Part shown: positions 44,335 through 52,735 of the stretch, piece by piece
How positions within the stretch are numbered: the first letter of the stretch is position 1
Layout of the letters: each line of letters opens with the position of its first letter
Program-made: the position numbers and the translations under genes
Notes under the pieces: generated by a model
Told to the model about the DNA's origin: nothing
Database searches by the model: none
What the model saw: only the letters and a program-made list of their open reading frames with translations
Source: JAGNXB01 sp964471595
Lineage (GTDB): Bacteria; Bacteroidota; Bacteroidia; Chitinophagales; Saprospiraceae
Length of the DNA stretch: 64,000 bases
Assembly: GCA_964471595.1 (NCBI GenBank)
Contig: CAYYGN010000003.1
Location: forward strand, 62,001 to 126,000
Direction of reading: 5' to 3'

Positions 44335-46169
44335 AGAAGCAAGCGCGGAAGGCAACACCGACCCCCACCTTGTGGTGGCTGGCCCTGCCCGCTGTGTGGG
44401 GATTCCTGCTTTATCTCCCCGCCATCGGTCATCATTGGTGCCTGGATGATTATTCCGTCATCGTGGACAATTGGGTGACGCGAAAGGGATGGGAAGGCAT
44501 TCCCCTGCATCTGACCCACCATTACCGCTGGGGGTACTGGGGGGGAGAGGGTGAGCTGTACCGACCCTTGTCGCTGATCATGTTTGCGGCCGAATGGGCA
44601 CTGGTCGGAGACAAACCCTGGCTTGGGCATCTGGTCAACACCGGGCTGTATGCCATGGTCTGTTTCCTGTTTGGCTACGGGCTGTACCGGTGGACAGGCA
44701 ACCGGTACACGGTGCTGGTCGCTGCCCTGTTGTTTGCCGCCCATCCGGTTCATACCGAAGTCGTGGCCAACATCAAGAGCCGGGACGAGTTGTTGGCGGC
44801 CTTTTTTCTACTTCTCGCCTGGGAATGCTGGCGGCGGTCACTGGAAGGGAAGAGGAGGAAACTGGCGTTGGCCGGCGCAGCCACCTCCTTTTTCCTGGCG
44901 CTCCTGTCCAAAGAGAGTGCCATCACTTTCCTTCCGCTCTTCCCGCTCAGTCCCTGGGCTTTTCGTGGCCAGGCGGAAAGGAAGATGTGGCTCCAAAGCG
45001 CCGTTTTGCTTTTACCTGCCGCTGCTTTCCTCTTGCTTCGGCAAATCGTGCTTGGCGATGTCAAAGCCATTGATGCCATTTCTGTAGTGGACAATGTACT
45101 TGCCGGAGCACCGGATTCCGGCACAGCTTTGGCCTCGGCCATCCGCCATATCGGCGAATACATGCGCATACTGATATGGCCGTGGCCCCTCGTGTCCGAC
45201 AAGGGATGGAACCAAATTCCGTTGACGGGATGGGGTGCACCGGGAGTATGGGGCAGCCTGCTGGCCCTGTTGGTCCTCGTGGCTGCAGCCATTCGTTTCC
45301 GCCACACCCGCAGGGAGCTCGTATTCGGTCTGTTGTGGATGGGCGCCACCTTTAGCCTGGCTGCCAACCTGTTTTTCCTGATCGGCACGTCCTACGGTGA
45401 GCGTTTGCTGTTTTTGCCGAGTGCCGGGTTCGCTCTGGCGGTAGCTTATCTGCTCACCGGCGGGCGGGACCTTCAATTCGGGGCCTGGCGGAGGCATCCT
45501 GTCTCCTGGGGTGTACTGATGGCTGTCGGCCTGGGCAGTTTGTTGACCATTTGGCGTCTGCCTGCCTGGAAGGACAGCCATACCCTATACCGGACCGACA
45601 TTGCCCGCTCGCCGGAGAGTGTCAAATTGCGTTATCACTACGCCCTTGAGACGGGAAAGGCAGCCGCCGAACTGCCACAGGGCCCGGAGCGCCAGGCGCT
45701 TTTGCAGGAGGCCTTGCGGGATCTTGATACGGTGACCCGCAGACACCCTGTGTATTGGGAAGCATTCAGTACGGCCGGGTTGTATGCCTACCGGCTTGGA
45801 GACCGCGAACGGGCCATGGCCGGTTACGAGCAGGCCACCTCCCTGAACCCCGGCGCTGCCATTGCCTGGAGTAACATGGGGATCATATATGCCGAACGGG
45901 GACAGTTGGACAAGGCGCTCGAGGTTTACCGGAAAGCCACGGAAGCCGATCCTCGTTTTGTGGATGCCTGGACCAACCTCGGTGCCATTCTGGCCCAAAC
46001 AGGGCAATTTGTGGAAGCGATTGCCGCCTTCAGGGAGGCCATGACCTATGAACCCGACAATATCCGTGTTCTCAAAATGCTGGGCGCAGCGTTGCGAGAC
46101 AGCGGCCGTCCGGAGGAAGGGCAGCCCTTCCTCGACAAAGCCGCCCGCCTCGAGCGGAGTCATCGCTGA
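44310..46169 (+). CDS. TMTC-like multi-membrane protein with C-terminal TPRs, second copy
   Basis: About 619 residues from ATG 44310 (25-bp overlap with the lipoprotein gene; the longer frame from 43974 is a shadow inside that gene). It has about ten transmembrane segments with LDDYSVIVDNWVTRKG in the first loop and HPVHTEVVANIKSRDEL, both matching copy 1 and the TMTC O-mannosyltransferase motif. Unlike copy 1, its C terminus has three clear TPRs (AIAWSNMGIIYAERGQLDKA, AWTNLGAILAQTGQFVEA, DNIRVLKMLGAALRDSGRP). A surface glycosylation role is plausible; substrate unknown. It converges with the SRPBCC gene. Confidence 0.84.
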   Translation: MGARTRHIKKQARKATPTPTLWWLALPAVWGFLLYLPAIGHHWCLDDYSVIVDNWVTRKGWEGIPLHLTHHYRWGYWGGEGELYRPLSLIMFAAEWALVGDKPWLGHLVNTGLYAMVCFLFGYGLYRWTGNRYTVLVAALLFAAHPVHTEVVANIKSRDELLAAFFLLLAWECWRRSLEGKRRKLALAGAATSFFLALLSKESAITFLPLFPLSPWAFRGQAERKMWLQSAVLLLPAAAFLLLRQIVLGDVKAIDAISVVDNVLAGAPDSGTALASAIRHIGEYMRILIWPWPLVSDKGWNQIPLTGWGAPGVWGSLLALLVLVAAAIRFRHTRRELVFGLLWMGATFSLAANLFFLIGTSYGERLLFLPSAGFALAVAYLLTGGRDLQFGAWRRHPVSWGVLMAVGLGSLLTIWRLPAWKDSHTLYRTDIARSPESVKLRYHYALETGKAAAELPQGPERQALLQEALRDLDTVTRRHPVYWEAFSTAGLYAYRLGDRERAMAGYEQATSLNPGAAIAWSNMGIIYAERGQLDKALEVYRKATEADPRFVDAWTNLGAILAQTGQFVEAIAAFREAMTYEPDNIRVLKMLGAALRDSGRPEEGQPFLDKAARLERSHR

Positions 46170-46182
46170 CCGGCACGGTCAG
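46166..46182. terminator. Short perfect hairpin over two convergent stop codons
   Basis: CTGACCG (46166-46172) and CGGTCAG (46176-46182) pair around a 3-base loop and cover both stop codons. There is no T tract, so its role as a terminator is uncertain. Confidence 0.3.
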
Positions 46183-46613
46183 TTGTCCACAAATCCGGTG
46201 TCCCAGTGCCGCTCCGGATGGTGATTGCGGAGATCCACGCCAAAATCCACAGCGGCTTTGAGGGCCAGAAGCACCGACACCCACCCGGCCCGTACTTCCG
46301 CATAATCCGCTTCGGGAATGTCCTCGTGCGTCACGGTCACGATGGTACCACCGGTGCCATCGGGTTGAAGCCTGAAGGTCATCGGCGTATCGAAATAGAG
46401 GATGCGAAACAAGGTGTCGGGCGATTTTTCAAGGATGCGACCGATGTATGTCTGGCCGTTGGGAAAGCGGAAATGGAGGAAGCCTTCTTCTTCGGGCGCA
46501 GATTCCGCCCAAAAGGCGGCACGGCCTTTGGCATGGGCCAGGAAGTGGTAAACGCTCTGGGGACCGGAGGTACAACGGATCCGGCACAGAATGGTAGTCA
46601 GAGGTGCAGGCAC
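46179..46613 (-). CDS. SRPBCC/AHSA1-like START-domain protein
   Basis: 144 residues. A helix-grip (SRPBCC) fold is suggested by the order of strands and by FHF-type elements: SVYHFLAHAKGRAAFWAES, then a block of beta strands (GQTYIGRILEKSPDTLFRILYFDT, GTIVTVTHED) and a C-terminal helix (GWVSVLLALKAAVDFGVDLR). Such proteins bind hydrophobic small molecules or act as Hsp90 co-chaperones; the ligand is unknown. It follows the DinB gene by 3 bp, a common pairing in Bacteroidota. Confidence 0.78.
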   Translation of the reverse strand: MPAPLTTILCRIRCTSGPQSVYHFLAHAKGRAAFWAESAPEEEGFLHFRFPNGQTYIGRILEKSPDTLFRILYFDTPMTFRLQPDGTGGTIVTVTHEDIPEADYAEVRAGWVSVLLALKAAVDFGVDLRNHHPERHWDTGFVDN

Positions 46614-46616
46614 GGT

Positions 46617-47147
46617 TCAGCGGGTAAGGATGGGCAGATATTCCATCCAGGGCCCCACTTCCGACTTGTACTGGCGGGACATGACCCTGGCGATCTGGGC
46701 GAGGTGGCCAAGGTCGTGCACGGTCCATGTCGCCAGGAGCTGGCGCAGGGTGACGCGGCCCAAAGCGGGATGGTTGGCGCTGGCATCCAGGACAGGACCG
46801 GGCAAAGGCAGGATGCGCAGGCGATCGAGATTATGCGCTCTCAGAGTGTTGAATTCGTCCAGCAATTGATCCATGGTTTTGCCCTGGCTTTCGCGAAATT
46901 GGGCAAACCGGTCAAAAGGCGCGAAGGTTCGTGTAGAGGGATCTTCTTCCGAAAGCAGAATGCCGATCCGCACCATCCAGTCTGTTTTCTCACCGTGGAT
47001 GAGATGGCCGACGACATCAAAGGGGCTGAAGGTGTCGTGGCCTTCATTGGGCAGTATCCAGTCGTCGGAGAGTCCGGACAACCAGGTGTGAAGTACGGAC
47101 GGCGTCCGTTCCAGGATTTCGATGGAACGATCCAGGTTGAATTCCAT
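46617..47147 (-). CDS. DinB/YfiT family putative metal-dependent hydrolase
   Basis: About 176 residues from ATG 47147 (the frame extends upstream to 47240 without family similarity). A four-helix DinB fold with three candidate metal His: one in DVVGHLIHGEKTDWMVR and a pair in WTVHDLGHLAQIARVM. DinB-like proteins include thiol transferases using bacillithiol or mycothiol; many have unknown substrates. Cytosolic. The SRPBCC gene follows 3 bp downstream. Confidence 0.87.
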   Translation of the reverse strand: MEFNLDRSIEILERTPSVLHTWLSGLSDDWILPNEGHDTFSPFDVVGHLIHGEKTDWMVRIGILLSEEDPSTRTFAPFDRFAQFRESQGKTMDQLLDEFNTLRAHNLDRLRILPLPGPVLDASANHPALGRVTLRQLLATWTVHDLGHLAQIARVMSRQYKSEVGPWMEYLPILTR

Positions 47148-47318
47148 GGCAAAGGAGTAGAATTTGAGACAATGGCAGGAATGGGTTGGACAATTCAGGT
47201 CTGGCGATAGCGGACCAGGTTTCATGGGGACTGGCCTCACATTCGGATGGCCTGACAGTGGGGGAAGCCACCATCAGTGAATGAACAATATAGGGATAAA
47301 CGAAAGATGTCGGGTGTC

Positions 47319-48809
47319 CTAAGGTAAAATGAACAATGGCCGGCATGCAGGCCGGAGGGCTGGATGATACACCCGGACCGTATAAAGACCGGCAGGATAT
47401 CCATTCAATGCCATACAGGGCACATTGTTATGGCTTTGGAGGACACGGCCATCGGGTGAAAGCAGTTCCACAACTGAATTGTCCGGTAAGACGCCAAGAC
47501 ATGTAAAATCCTTTGCCGGATTGGGAAACAGGACAAAGGAAGCGGTCTTTTCGGTGGGACTGTTTGCATTGATATTTTCCCAAGTGAATGCCCGGGCTTG
47601 TCCTGTAAAGGGAGGAAAACCAGGATGGGACGGCTCACCGAATATTAGGGTTTGCCCATCCTCTGCTGCAGCTATTGCAGATCCTGTTTCGGTGTCAGGC
47701 ATTGTTCCAGGGATTGATGCACCTTTAGTTACCCATTGATTTCCGTCCCATTCCAGGACGCGTACATAGCCTGTACCTGATCGCGGAGCTCCAATGATGA
47801 TCACATTGCCTTCCGGATTAAGGTACAATGCGGTGCCTTCTTTGTCTCCATCCTGCGTCCCCGTCAGAGATTGTCCCCTTTGGATCCAAGAGGCGCCATC
47901 CCAATCAAATATGCGGACCATACCGTTGCTGAATGCGCCGACATCAGCGAATGGAGCTCCGGTAGCCAGGGTGTTGCCATCGGCGCTAAGAGCGACGGCA
48001 TACCCTTCCTGTGCTGCGGCATAAATGCCGGGAATGGAGCCTTTGGCCATCCATTGGACGCCGTCCCATTGGTGTACACGGGTAATGCCGGCGTTGGAAC
48101 CGGCGGCATTGTCATTCAGTGGCGCGCCTGCCGCAACGGTCAGGCCATCACTACTGATGGCCACCGACCAACCGAAAAGTTCCAGTTTTTGCTGGGCCAG
48201 CAAATCCGTATTGGTTTTGGACCAGGATGAACCGTTCCAATGAAACAGGCTGACAGAGCCAGATTCGGGATAAAGTCCGTGTTTGTTGTGGGCGCCCAAA
48301 ACAATGGAATTTCCATCAGCGCTCAACGCCACGGGCAATCTCAGGGCATCTGTGAGGGCGGGGCCGATGATGGCGGGTCCCTTGGGAGCCCAAATGGAGT
48401 CATTCCAGGTGAATACCCTGACCGTCGGGTTGCCGCCGTGCATGACCGGATTGTTGGCAACAGCAAGACACTGACCATCCGCACTTAATGCGAGGCTCGA
48501 ACCCAATCGCCCACCTTCCTTTTCACCGTAAATGGATTGACCTCTTGGGATCCATTTTGCCTCTTCCCATTCAAAAGTGCGCACCTGGCCTGCCCAGGCA
48601 CCGGCCTCCTCATTTTGGGGTGCGCCCACAGCAATAATTTGGCCATTGGCACTCATGGCAACAGCCGCACCTGCCCGGTCATTGAGGTTCTCACCGGTAA
48701 TGGCAAGACCTTTAGGTGTCCAGTTTTGGGCCGCTACGCAATAGGGGACGAGAGAGATGCAAAGGGAAAGAACACCTGATCGAAACCCGGTAAAGGCATA
48801 TGGAGTCAT
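47319..48809 (-). CDS. T9SS type A cargo with FG-GAP-like beta-propeller repeats
   Basis: About 496 residues. A signal peptide (GVLSLCISLVPYCVAAQ) follows ATG 48809. Then come about seven repeats of roughly 50 residues with pattern GxxVALSADGNxLATGAP ... GxVRVFxWxGxxW, an FG-GAP/integrin-type propeller. The last 75 residues form a type A sorting domain (FVLFPNPAKDFTCLGVLP ... GLYTVRVYHP). Export by T9SS is expected; ligand unknown. The frame continues upstream to 48836, before the signal peptide. Local base composition around this gene and its upstream gap looks lower in GC than the neighbours, which may reflect transfer. Confidence 0.85.
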   Translation of the reverse strand: MTPYAFTGFRSGVLSLCISLVPYCVAAQNWTPKGLAITGENLNDRAGAAVAMSANGQIIAVGAPQNEEAGAWAGQVRTFEWEEAKWIPRGQSIYGEKEGGRLGSSLALSADGQCLAVANNPVMHGGNPTVRVFTWNDSIWAPKGPAIIGPALTDALRLPVALSADGNSIVLGAHNKHGLYPESGSVSLFHWNGSSWSKTNTDLLAQQKLELFGWSVAISSDGLTVAAGAPLNDNAAGSNAGITRVHQWDGVQWMAKGSIPGIYAAAQEGYAVALSADGNTLATGAPFADVGAFSNGMVRIFDWDGASWIQRGQSLTGTQDGDKEGTALYLNPEGNVIIIGAPRSGTGYVRVLEWDGNQWVTKGASIPGTMPDTETGSAIAAAEDGQTLIFGEPSHPGFPPFTGQARAFTWENINANSPTEKTASFVLFPNPAKDFTCLGVLPDNSVVELLSPDGRVLQSHNNVPCMALNGYPAGLYTVRVYHPALRPACRPLFILP

Positions 48810-49172
48810 GTCACGGAACTTTTTAATAGAACACAATTGTCGCCCATGAGCAAAAATGGAAGACTACAAACGAAAACGCGTAGGGAAATCCCTGTTCAAA
48901 TGCCTCAGACGAAAGATTTCCGGAATGGGACAAACAAAGAAATGGGACTGGTATTCACCGTCGGAGATCCGGAAACCGTCCTGACAGTAAGGCTTTTCGG
49001 ATGATGAATGGATGAAAGGGAGAATGCCCATATGCTAAAGTTCGGAAAAAAGGGGAATAAAGGGAAGAGCCGCGGGCAATGCCTTTGGTGGAATTCCTGA
49101 TGCAGGGTACATGGATCCTGGCACCGGTCCGGGCAAATCAATACGGTAGAAAAACGAAACCAGATTCCCCGG
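48810..49172. other. 363-bp gap with no recognised gene
   Basis: This stretch is visibly poorer in GC than its surroundings. A 52-codon plus-strand frame (48846-49004, beginning MSKNGRLQTK) can be read but has no recognisable domain and no promoter match. The longer minus frame over this region continues antisense through the MORN gene and is taken as a shadow. No RNA gene was recognised. Confidence 0.4.
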
Positions 49173-49673
49173 TTACCTGATCTTTTGACCCCTGACTTCG
49201 ACCAGGGTGTCCATGTCGAACCGGGCTTCATACAGGAGGGATCCATCGTCGCTCCATTTGCGCAGAAAACCGTGCTTCTTGCCGTCCTTGTATGACAGTA
49301 CGAACCGGGGGCGACCGGATGCATCAAACATGGTGTCGCCGCCTTCTTTGATCCCTTCCCGGTAATATTGGACTTCCTGGATTCCGCCTTGCTCATTGAA
49401 AAATACGGTCCTGCCGTCTTCCCGGCCATTTTGGAAGGTCCGCACCACCCTCCGGTTTCCCTCCATGTCGTATTCTTCCATTTCCCCTTCAATACGGCCG
49501 TCCACCTCTGTCCATCTGCTTTGAAGCTCACCGGACGGAAATTTCTTTTCCCGGATGACATGTCCGTCAGCAACGGCTTTGACCGCAGTGTCCCGGCAGG
49601 AAATGGCAAGGCATATAGGCAGCACCAACAGGGTGAGCGGGATGATTGGGGATGGGCTTTGTAGGAAAGGCAT
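49173..49673 (-). CDS. MORN-repeat lipoprotein (YwqK-like)
   Basis: About 166 residues from ATG 49673. A hydrophobic leader ends in a lipobox (VLPICLAISC). It is followed by about four MORN-like units of 20-24 residues (SGELQSRWTEVDGRIEGEM, RRVVRTFQNGREDGRTVFF, YYREGIKEGGDTMFD, SYKDGKKHGFLRKWSDDG). Some relatives are labelled YwqK-family antitoxins in databases, but no toxin gene adjoins, so a toxin-antitoxin role is not supported here. Likely membrane-anchored in the periplasm; function unknown. Separated from the haloperoxidase gene by a terminator. Confidence 0.78.
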   Translation of the reverse strand: MPFLQSPSPIIPLTLLVLPICLAISCRDTAVKAVADGHVIREKKFPSGELQSRWTEVDGRIEGEMEEYDMEGNRRVVRTFQNGREDGRTVFFNEQGGIQEVQYYREGIKEGGDTMFDASGRPRFVLSYKDGKKHGFLRKWSDDGSLLYEARFDMDTLVEVRGQKIR

Positions 49674-49691
49674 GGCGACGGCAAAGTTGGG

Positions 49692-49725
49692 CAAAAAAAA
49701 GGAGGGACCCCGGGGGCCCCTCCTT
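49692..49725 (-). terminator. Terminator of the VHPO-3 gene
   Basis: Stem AAGGAGGG (49699-49706) with CCCTCCTT (49718-49725), the centre also being self-complementary, followed leftward by a run of eight A on the plus strand, which is the U tract for the minus-strand transcript ending at 49747. Confidence 0.85.
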
Positions 49726-49746
49726 GCTCTTGATATTCCGGGTGGA

Positions 49747-51129
49747 TTATTTCCTCCAGGGAAGTTTGTTGACCTCGCGGCCAATCAAAGTCCCGTGGCG
49801 GACACCTTCGTCACTATCCATCCGGAAATGGACGCCGAGGGGTACACGAGACCAGGCATTTTCCTGCGCCATTTCATAGAAGCTGTGGAAAGTGCGTGGC
49901 ATGCCGAGGAATTCATTGCGGAATTCATGGCAGCGGTCGGTCATGCTGTAGCTGTATCCGAACACGGCCGCCAGGGCTTCTGCGCCAGCAGCGCCCATGG
50001 TCGAATGGCCGGAGGGGTAAGCCGGAAAAGCGGGTGTGAGACCGTGTTCTCCGGTGAGCGGGTTGTGTAGATTGGAGTCCCAGGTAGGATCTATGATACG
50101 CTGGATATAACTCTCCGGGCGCTCCACATTGTAGTAGTATTTACTGTGCCAACAGCCGACTGCAGCGTCATTGATTGCCATACCCAGTCGGGCATAGGCT
50201 TCAACGGCGGTGGCGAGATTGGACTTTTTGCTGTCAATGACCTGATTGGCTATGGCCATCCAGCGAGGGCCGGGGCTAAAGGTCAGATTGACCAGATCAT
50301 CGCTCCAGAATTCGGCAATCCACTTGGCGGTATAGGACAGGCCGGGTGTGTTTTGGGCGTAAACTTCCAACGCCTGTGCATAAAATTCAGAGGTAGGAGA
50401 CTCACTGTAAGGCAGCGGAGGCCGGGATAGTTTTTGATCCTGGGTGATAGCGAAGGTGCGCACCTTGCCCCATTCCGGGAACATGGGCTGGGTCGGTCCC
50501 GGAACCGTGGGTAAATAGTCACCCGGTTTTTTCCAGTGAGCCTGTGGATCATAGGAGCCGAAAGGATCCTTGTAAGCGTCATGCCCGTACGAGTCGGTGG
50601 CAGACCAATCCCAAACGGCTTCGGCGACTGCTTTGCCGTAATCTCTGGAACGTATGAAAACCTCCGTCCCCACCTCATTGCCATATTTGAGATTGAGGGC
50701 CTGGTTGAGGTCGTTCATCTTGTTGAGAACATCGATCGGTGGCTGCGGAAAAAAGCGAGGCAGCAGGGTCTGGTACACCCCGTGAAGGACGGATGGCCAG
50801 TGGACATCGTCATTGGCCAGGGCGGGAATCGTGAGCCCCGAATAACGAGAAGCCATGGAGTTGTGATCGGGCATGCCGGGAATGCAGGCCTCGTAGGCCG
50901 CCAGGCCGATGTAGGCCAGGGCACGGGGTGCCGGTCCCGGGCGGTAGCCGGCGGCATAGCGCTCCAGATCAAGGAAGAGCAGATTCCACTGCAGAGCGGC
51001 TTCGGCATTGTGGTCGGCGACCAGGTTGGAGGGAGAGGGTTCACTCGAGTCCTTCTGGCAAGACGAGACCGCCAGAATCAAGGCGCCGAGGAACAGGGAC
51101 AGACGTAGGGTTTTCCAGTTCATGTTCAT
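49747..51129 (-). CDS. Vanadium-dependent haloperoxidase-like lipoprotein, VHPO-3
   Basis: About 460 residues; lipobox ALILAVSSC (Cys 24) puts it on a membrane facing the periplasm or surface. The C-terminal half is the PAP2/vanadium haloperoxidase domain with the full vanadate-binding set: K330-x6-R337 in HSKYYYNVERPES, PSGH at 372-375 in AYPSGHSTMGAAGAEAL, and R428-x5-H434 in SRVPLGVHFRMDSDEG. Such enzymes oxidise halides with H2O2; related acid phosphatases share the site, so the reaction needs testing. Start 51129 or 51123. A -7 box and an 11-bp direct repeat lie upstream; a terminator lies downstream, so it is monocistronic. One of three paralogues in the window. Confidence 0.88.
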   Translation of the reverse strand: MNMNWKTLRLSLFLGALILAVSSCQKDSSEPSPSNLVADHNAEAALQWNLLFLDLERYAAGYRPGPAPRALAYIGLAAYEACIPGMPDHNSMASRYSGLTIPALANDDVHWPSVLHGVYQTLLPRFFPQPPIDVLNKMNDLNQALNLKYGNEVGTEVFIRSRDYGKAVAEAVWDWSATDSYGHDAYKDPFGSYDPQAHWKKPGDYLPTVPGPTQPMFPEWGKVRTFAITQDQKLSRPPLPYSESPTSEFYAQALEVYAQNTPGLSYTAKWIAEFWSDDLVNLTFSPGPRWMAIANQVIDSKKSNLATAVEAYARLGMAINDAAVGCWHSKYYYNVERPESYIQRIIDPTWDSNLHNPLTGEHGLTPAFPAYPSGHSTMGAAGAEALAAVFGYSYSMTDRCHEFRNEFLGMPRTFHSFYEMAQENAWSRVPLGVHFRMDSDEGVRHGTLIGREVNKLPWRK

Positions 51130-51179
51130 AGGATAAGGTAAATGTGCAATGCGGTCCATGGAATGGACTCAAAACGCTA

Positions 51180-51187
51180 CAAAGGTA
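51180..51187 (-). promoter_or_regulatory. -7 box of VHPO-3
   Basis: The minus strand reads TACCTTTG, a perfect match, 50 bp before ATG 51129. No -33 TTG at the normal distance; instead a direct repeat lies further upstream (51229-51252), suggesting activator dependence. Confidence 0.5.
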
Positions 51188-51228
51188 TCGGATTTGTCCC
51201 ATGACAGGAAATAGGAGGGCCTCTCCAA

Positions 51229-51252
51229 TTCCTTAGAATTTCCTTAGAATTT
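51229..51252. promoter_or_regulatory. Direct repeat (CTTAGA-N5-CTTAGA), possible regulator box for VHPO-3
   Basis: Two perfect tandem 11-bp units (TTCCTTAGAAT twice, 51229-51250). The CTTAGA hexamers start 11 bp apart, the spacing of OmpR/PmrA-type response-regulator sites. The nearest repeat begins 45 bp from the far edge of the VHPO-3 -7 box. A matching element lies at the VHPO-2/two-component intergenic region. It could also affect the divergent antiporter gene. Confidence 0.5.
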
Positions 51253-51409
51253 TATTTTGCAATATGTAAAAAAACCATCATACAGACTTTCAAATGAGGA
51301 TGAATGCTCCGCTGGTGTTGGACGTCAGGTCCTGACAAAACCCGACAACAGCCGGATGGTATTGTTTTTGCCCTCGCAATCCATCCGTTACCCATAATCC
51401 GGTTTTGCC

Positions 51410-52723
51410 ATGTCTAATCTGGAGTTGTTTGTCAAAGTCGCCATTGCCCTGGCGGTCATCATGGCCATGGCGCAGATTGTGGGCAGCCTGGCCCGTCTGA
51501 TCGCCCAGCCCCGGGTGGTCGGTGAAATGATCGCCGGGGTGCTTCTCGGACCGACCTTGTTCGGGAGGCTTTTCCCGGAGCTGTCGGGACTCATCTTCGA
51601 GCCTGAGGTGATGCCGGTATTGTTCGTGATCTGCAATATTGGTCTTTCTGCCTATATGTTTCTGGTGGGGACGGAGATCAATCTCTCCCTTTTCAACAAG
51701 AAGGTCTTGCGGGACGCAGGAGCCTTGTCCCTGGGCGCCATTATCGTTCCCTTCGGGGCGGGATTCCTGACGGCTTCCCTGTATGGCGAACTGCTCAATA
51801 CGAAGTCCATTCCTTACATGTCGTTTGCGGTATTCATGGGGACCGCTTTTGCCATTACCGCGTTTCCGATGCTGGCCCGCATCCTTCAGGAGCGCGGGAT
51901 TATTGACACCAAGCTCGGTGGCCTGGCCATGCTGTCCGCAAGTCTCCAGGATGTGGTCAGTTGGATTTTGCTGGGCCTGGTGACGGCCATGGCGGTAGGC
52001 AGCGGGATCGGCAGTGTGGGCATCATGGCCGTCGGCGCATTGGGGCTGGTCCTCGTGCTTTTTTATGTAGTCAGACCTTTGATCCACCGTTGGGTGGTGG
52101 TACGTTCAGATACTACGGGTCTGGGCCCGGGCCAGTTCAGTCTCGTACTGCTGCTGCTCATCGTGTGTGCCATTTTCACCGACCATATCGGTTTGTATTC
52201 CGTGTTTGGCGGATTCATGCTGGGTATGGCCATGCCCAGGGATGAAGCTTTCTTGAATGCCATTTCGGTTCGTCTCAAGGATATAACCCTGGTACTTTTT
52301 CTTCCTGTATTCTTTGCCTTTTCCGGACTGAATACGGATCTTGCTTCACTCACTTCGGCCAGCCTGCTGGGTCCTACCCTGATTATCCTGCTGTTGGCAT
52401 TCGGGAGCAAGATCATTCCATTGTTTTCTACAATGCGCATGTCCGGATATTCCGTGCGGGATTCATCGTCCATCGCGGCGCTGATGAATTCACGGGGATT
52501 AATGGAATTGATCATTGCCAATATCGGTATGTTCTACGGACTGATTGACGCCTCCTTATACAGCATCCTGGTTCTCATTGCCGTCACGACGACCCTGTCG
52601 GCCATGCCTTTTTACGTGTGGTCGCAGAAAATTCCGGACAAGGGACAGTCGTTGTTCCGGACCATCAGGCCTAAATCGACACCGGCGTCCATGCGACAGG
52701 ACAAAGTGGAGACTTCCTCCTGA
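51410..52723 (+). CDS. CPA2-family cation/proton antiporter
   Basis: 437 residues with about 12-13 transmembrane segments. Family marks are the early RVVGEMIAGVLLGPTLFG, GTAFAITAFPMLARIL with the ion-site region, and NSRGLMELIIANIG (the conserved late segment). It resembles KefB/NapA-type Na+ or K+/H+ exchangers; no regulatory TrkA-N domain is attached. The ion is not predictable. About 250 bp of AT-rich DNA with a direct repeat separates it from the divergent VHPO-3 gene. A second antiporter of another family converges on it 12 bp downstream. Confidence 0.9.
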   Translation: MSNLELFVKVAIALAVIMAMAQIVGSLARLIAQPRVVGEMIAGVLLGPTLFGRLFPELSGLIFEPEVMPVLFVICNIGLSAYMFLVGTEINLSLFNKKVLRDAGALSLGAIIVPFGAGFLTASLYGELLNTKSIPYMSFAVFMGTAFAITAFPMLARILQERGIIDTKLGGLAMLSASLQDVVSWILLGLVTAMAVGSGIGSVGIMAVGALGLVLVLFYVVRPLIHRWVVVRSDTTGLGPGQFSLVLLLLIVCAIFTDHIGLYSVFGGFMLGMAMPRDEAFLNAISVRLKDITLVLFLPVFFAFSGLNTDLASLTSASLLGPTLIILLLAFGSKIIPLFSTMRMSGYSVRDSSSIAALMNSRGLMELIIANIGMFYGLIDASLYSILVLIAVTTTLSAMPFYVWSQKIPDKGQSLFRTIRPKSTPASMRQDKVETSS

Positions 52724-52735
52724 ACGGATACGGCT

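Noticed and set aside
49173..49673. Toxin-antitoxin module suggested by YwqK-like MORN repeats
   Set aside because: No toxin-like gene is adjacent; the database label alone does not support it.
48905..49684. A 259-codon minus-strand open frame
   Set aside because: It covers the MORN lipoprotein in another frame, has no signal peptide or domain, and has the odd composition (many Ser, Pro, Lys) of a shadow frame.
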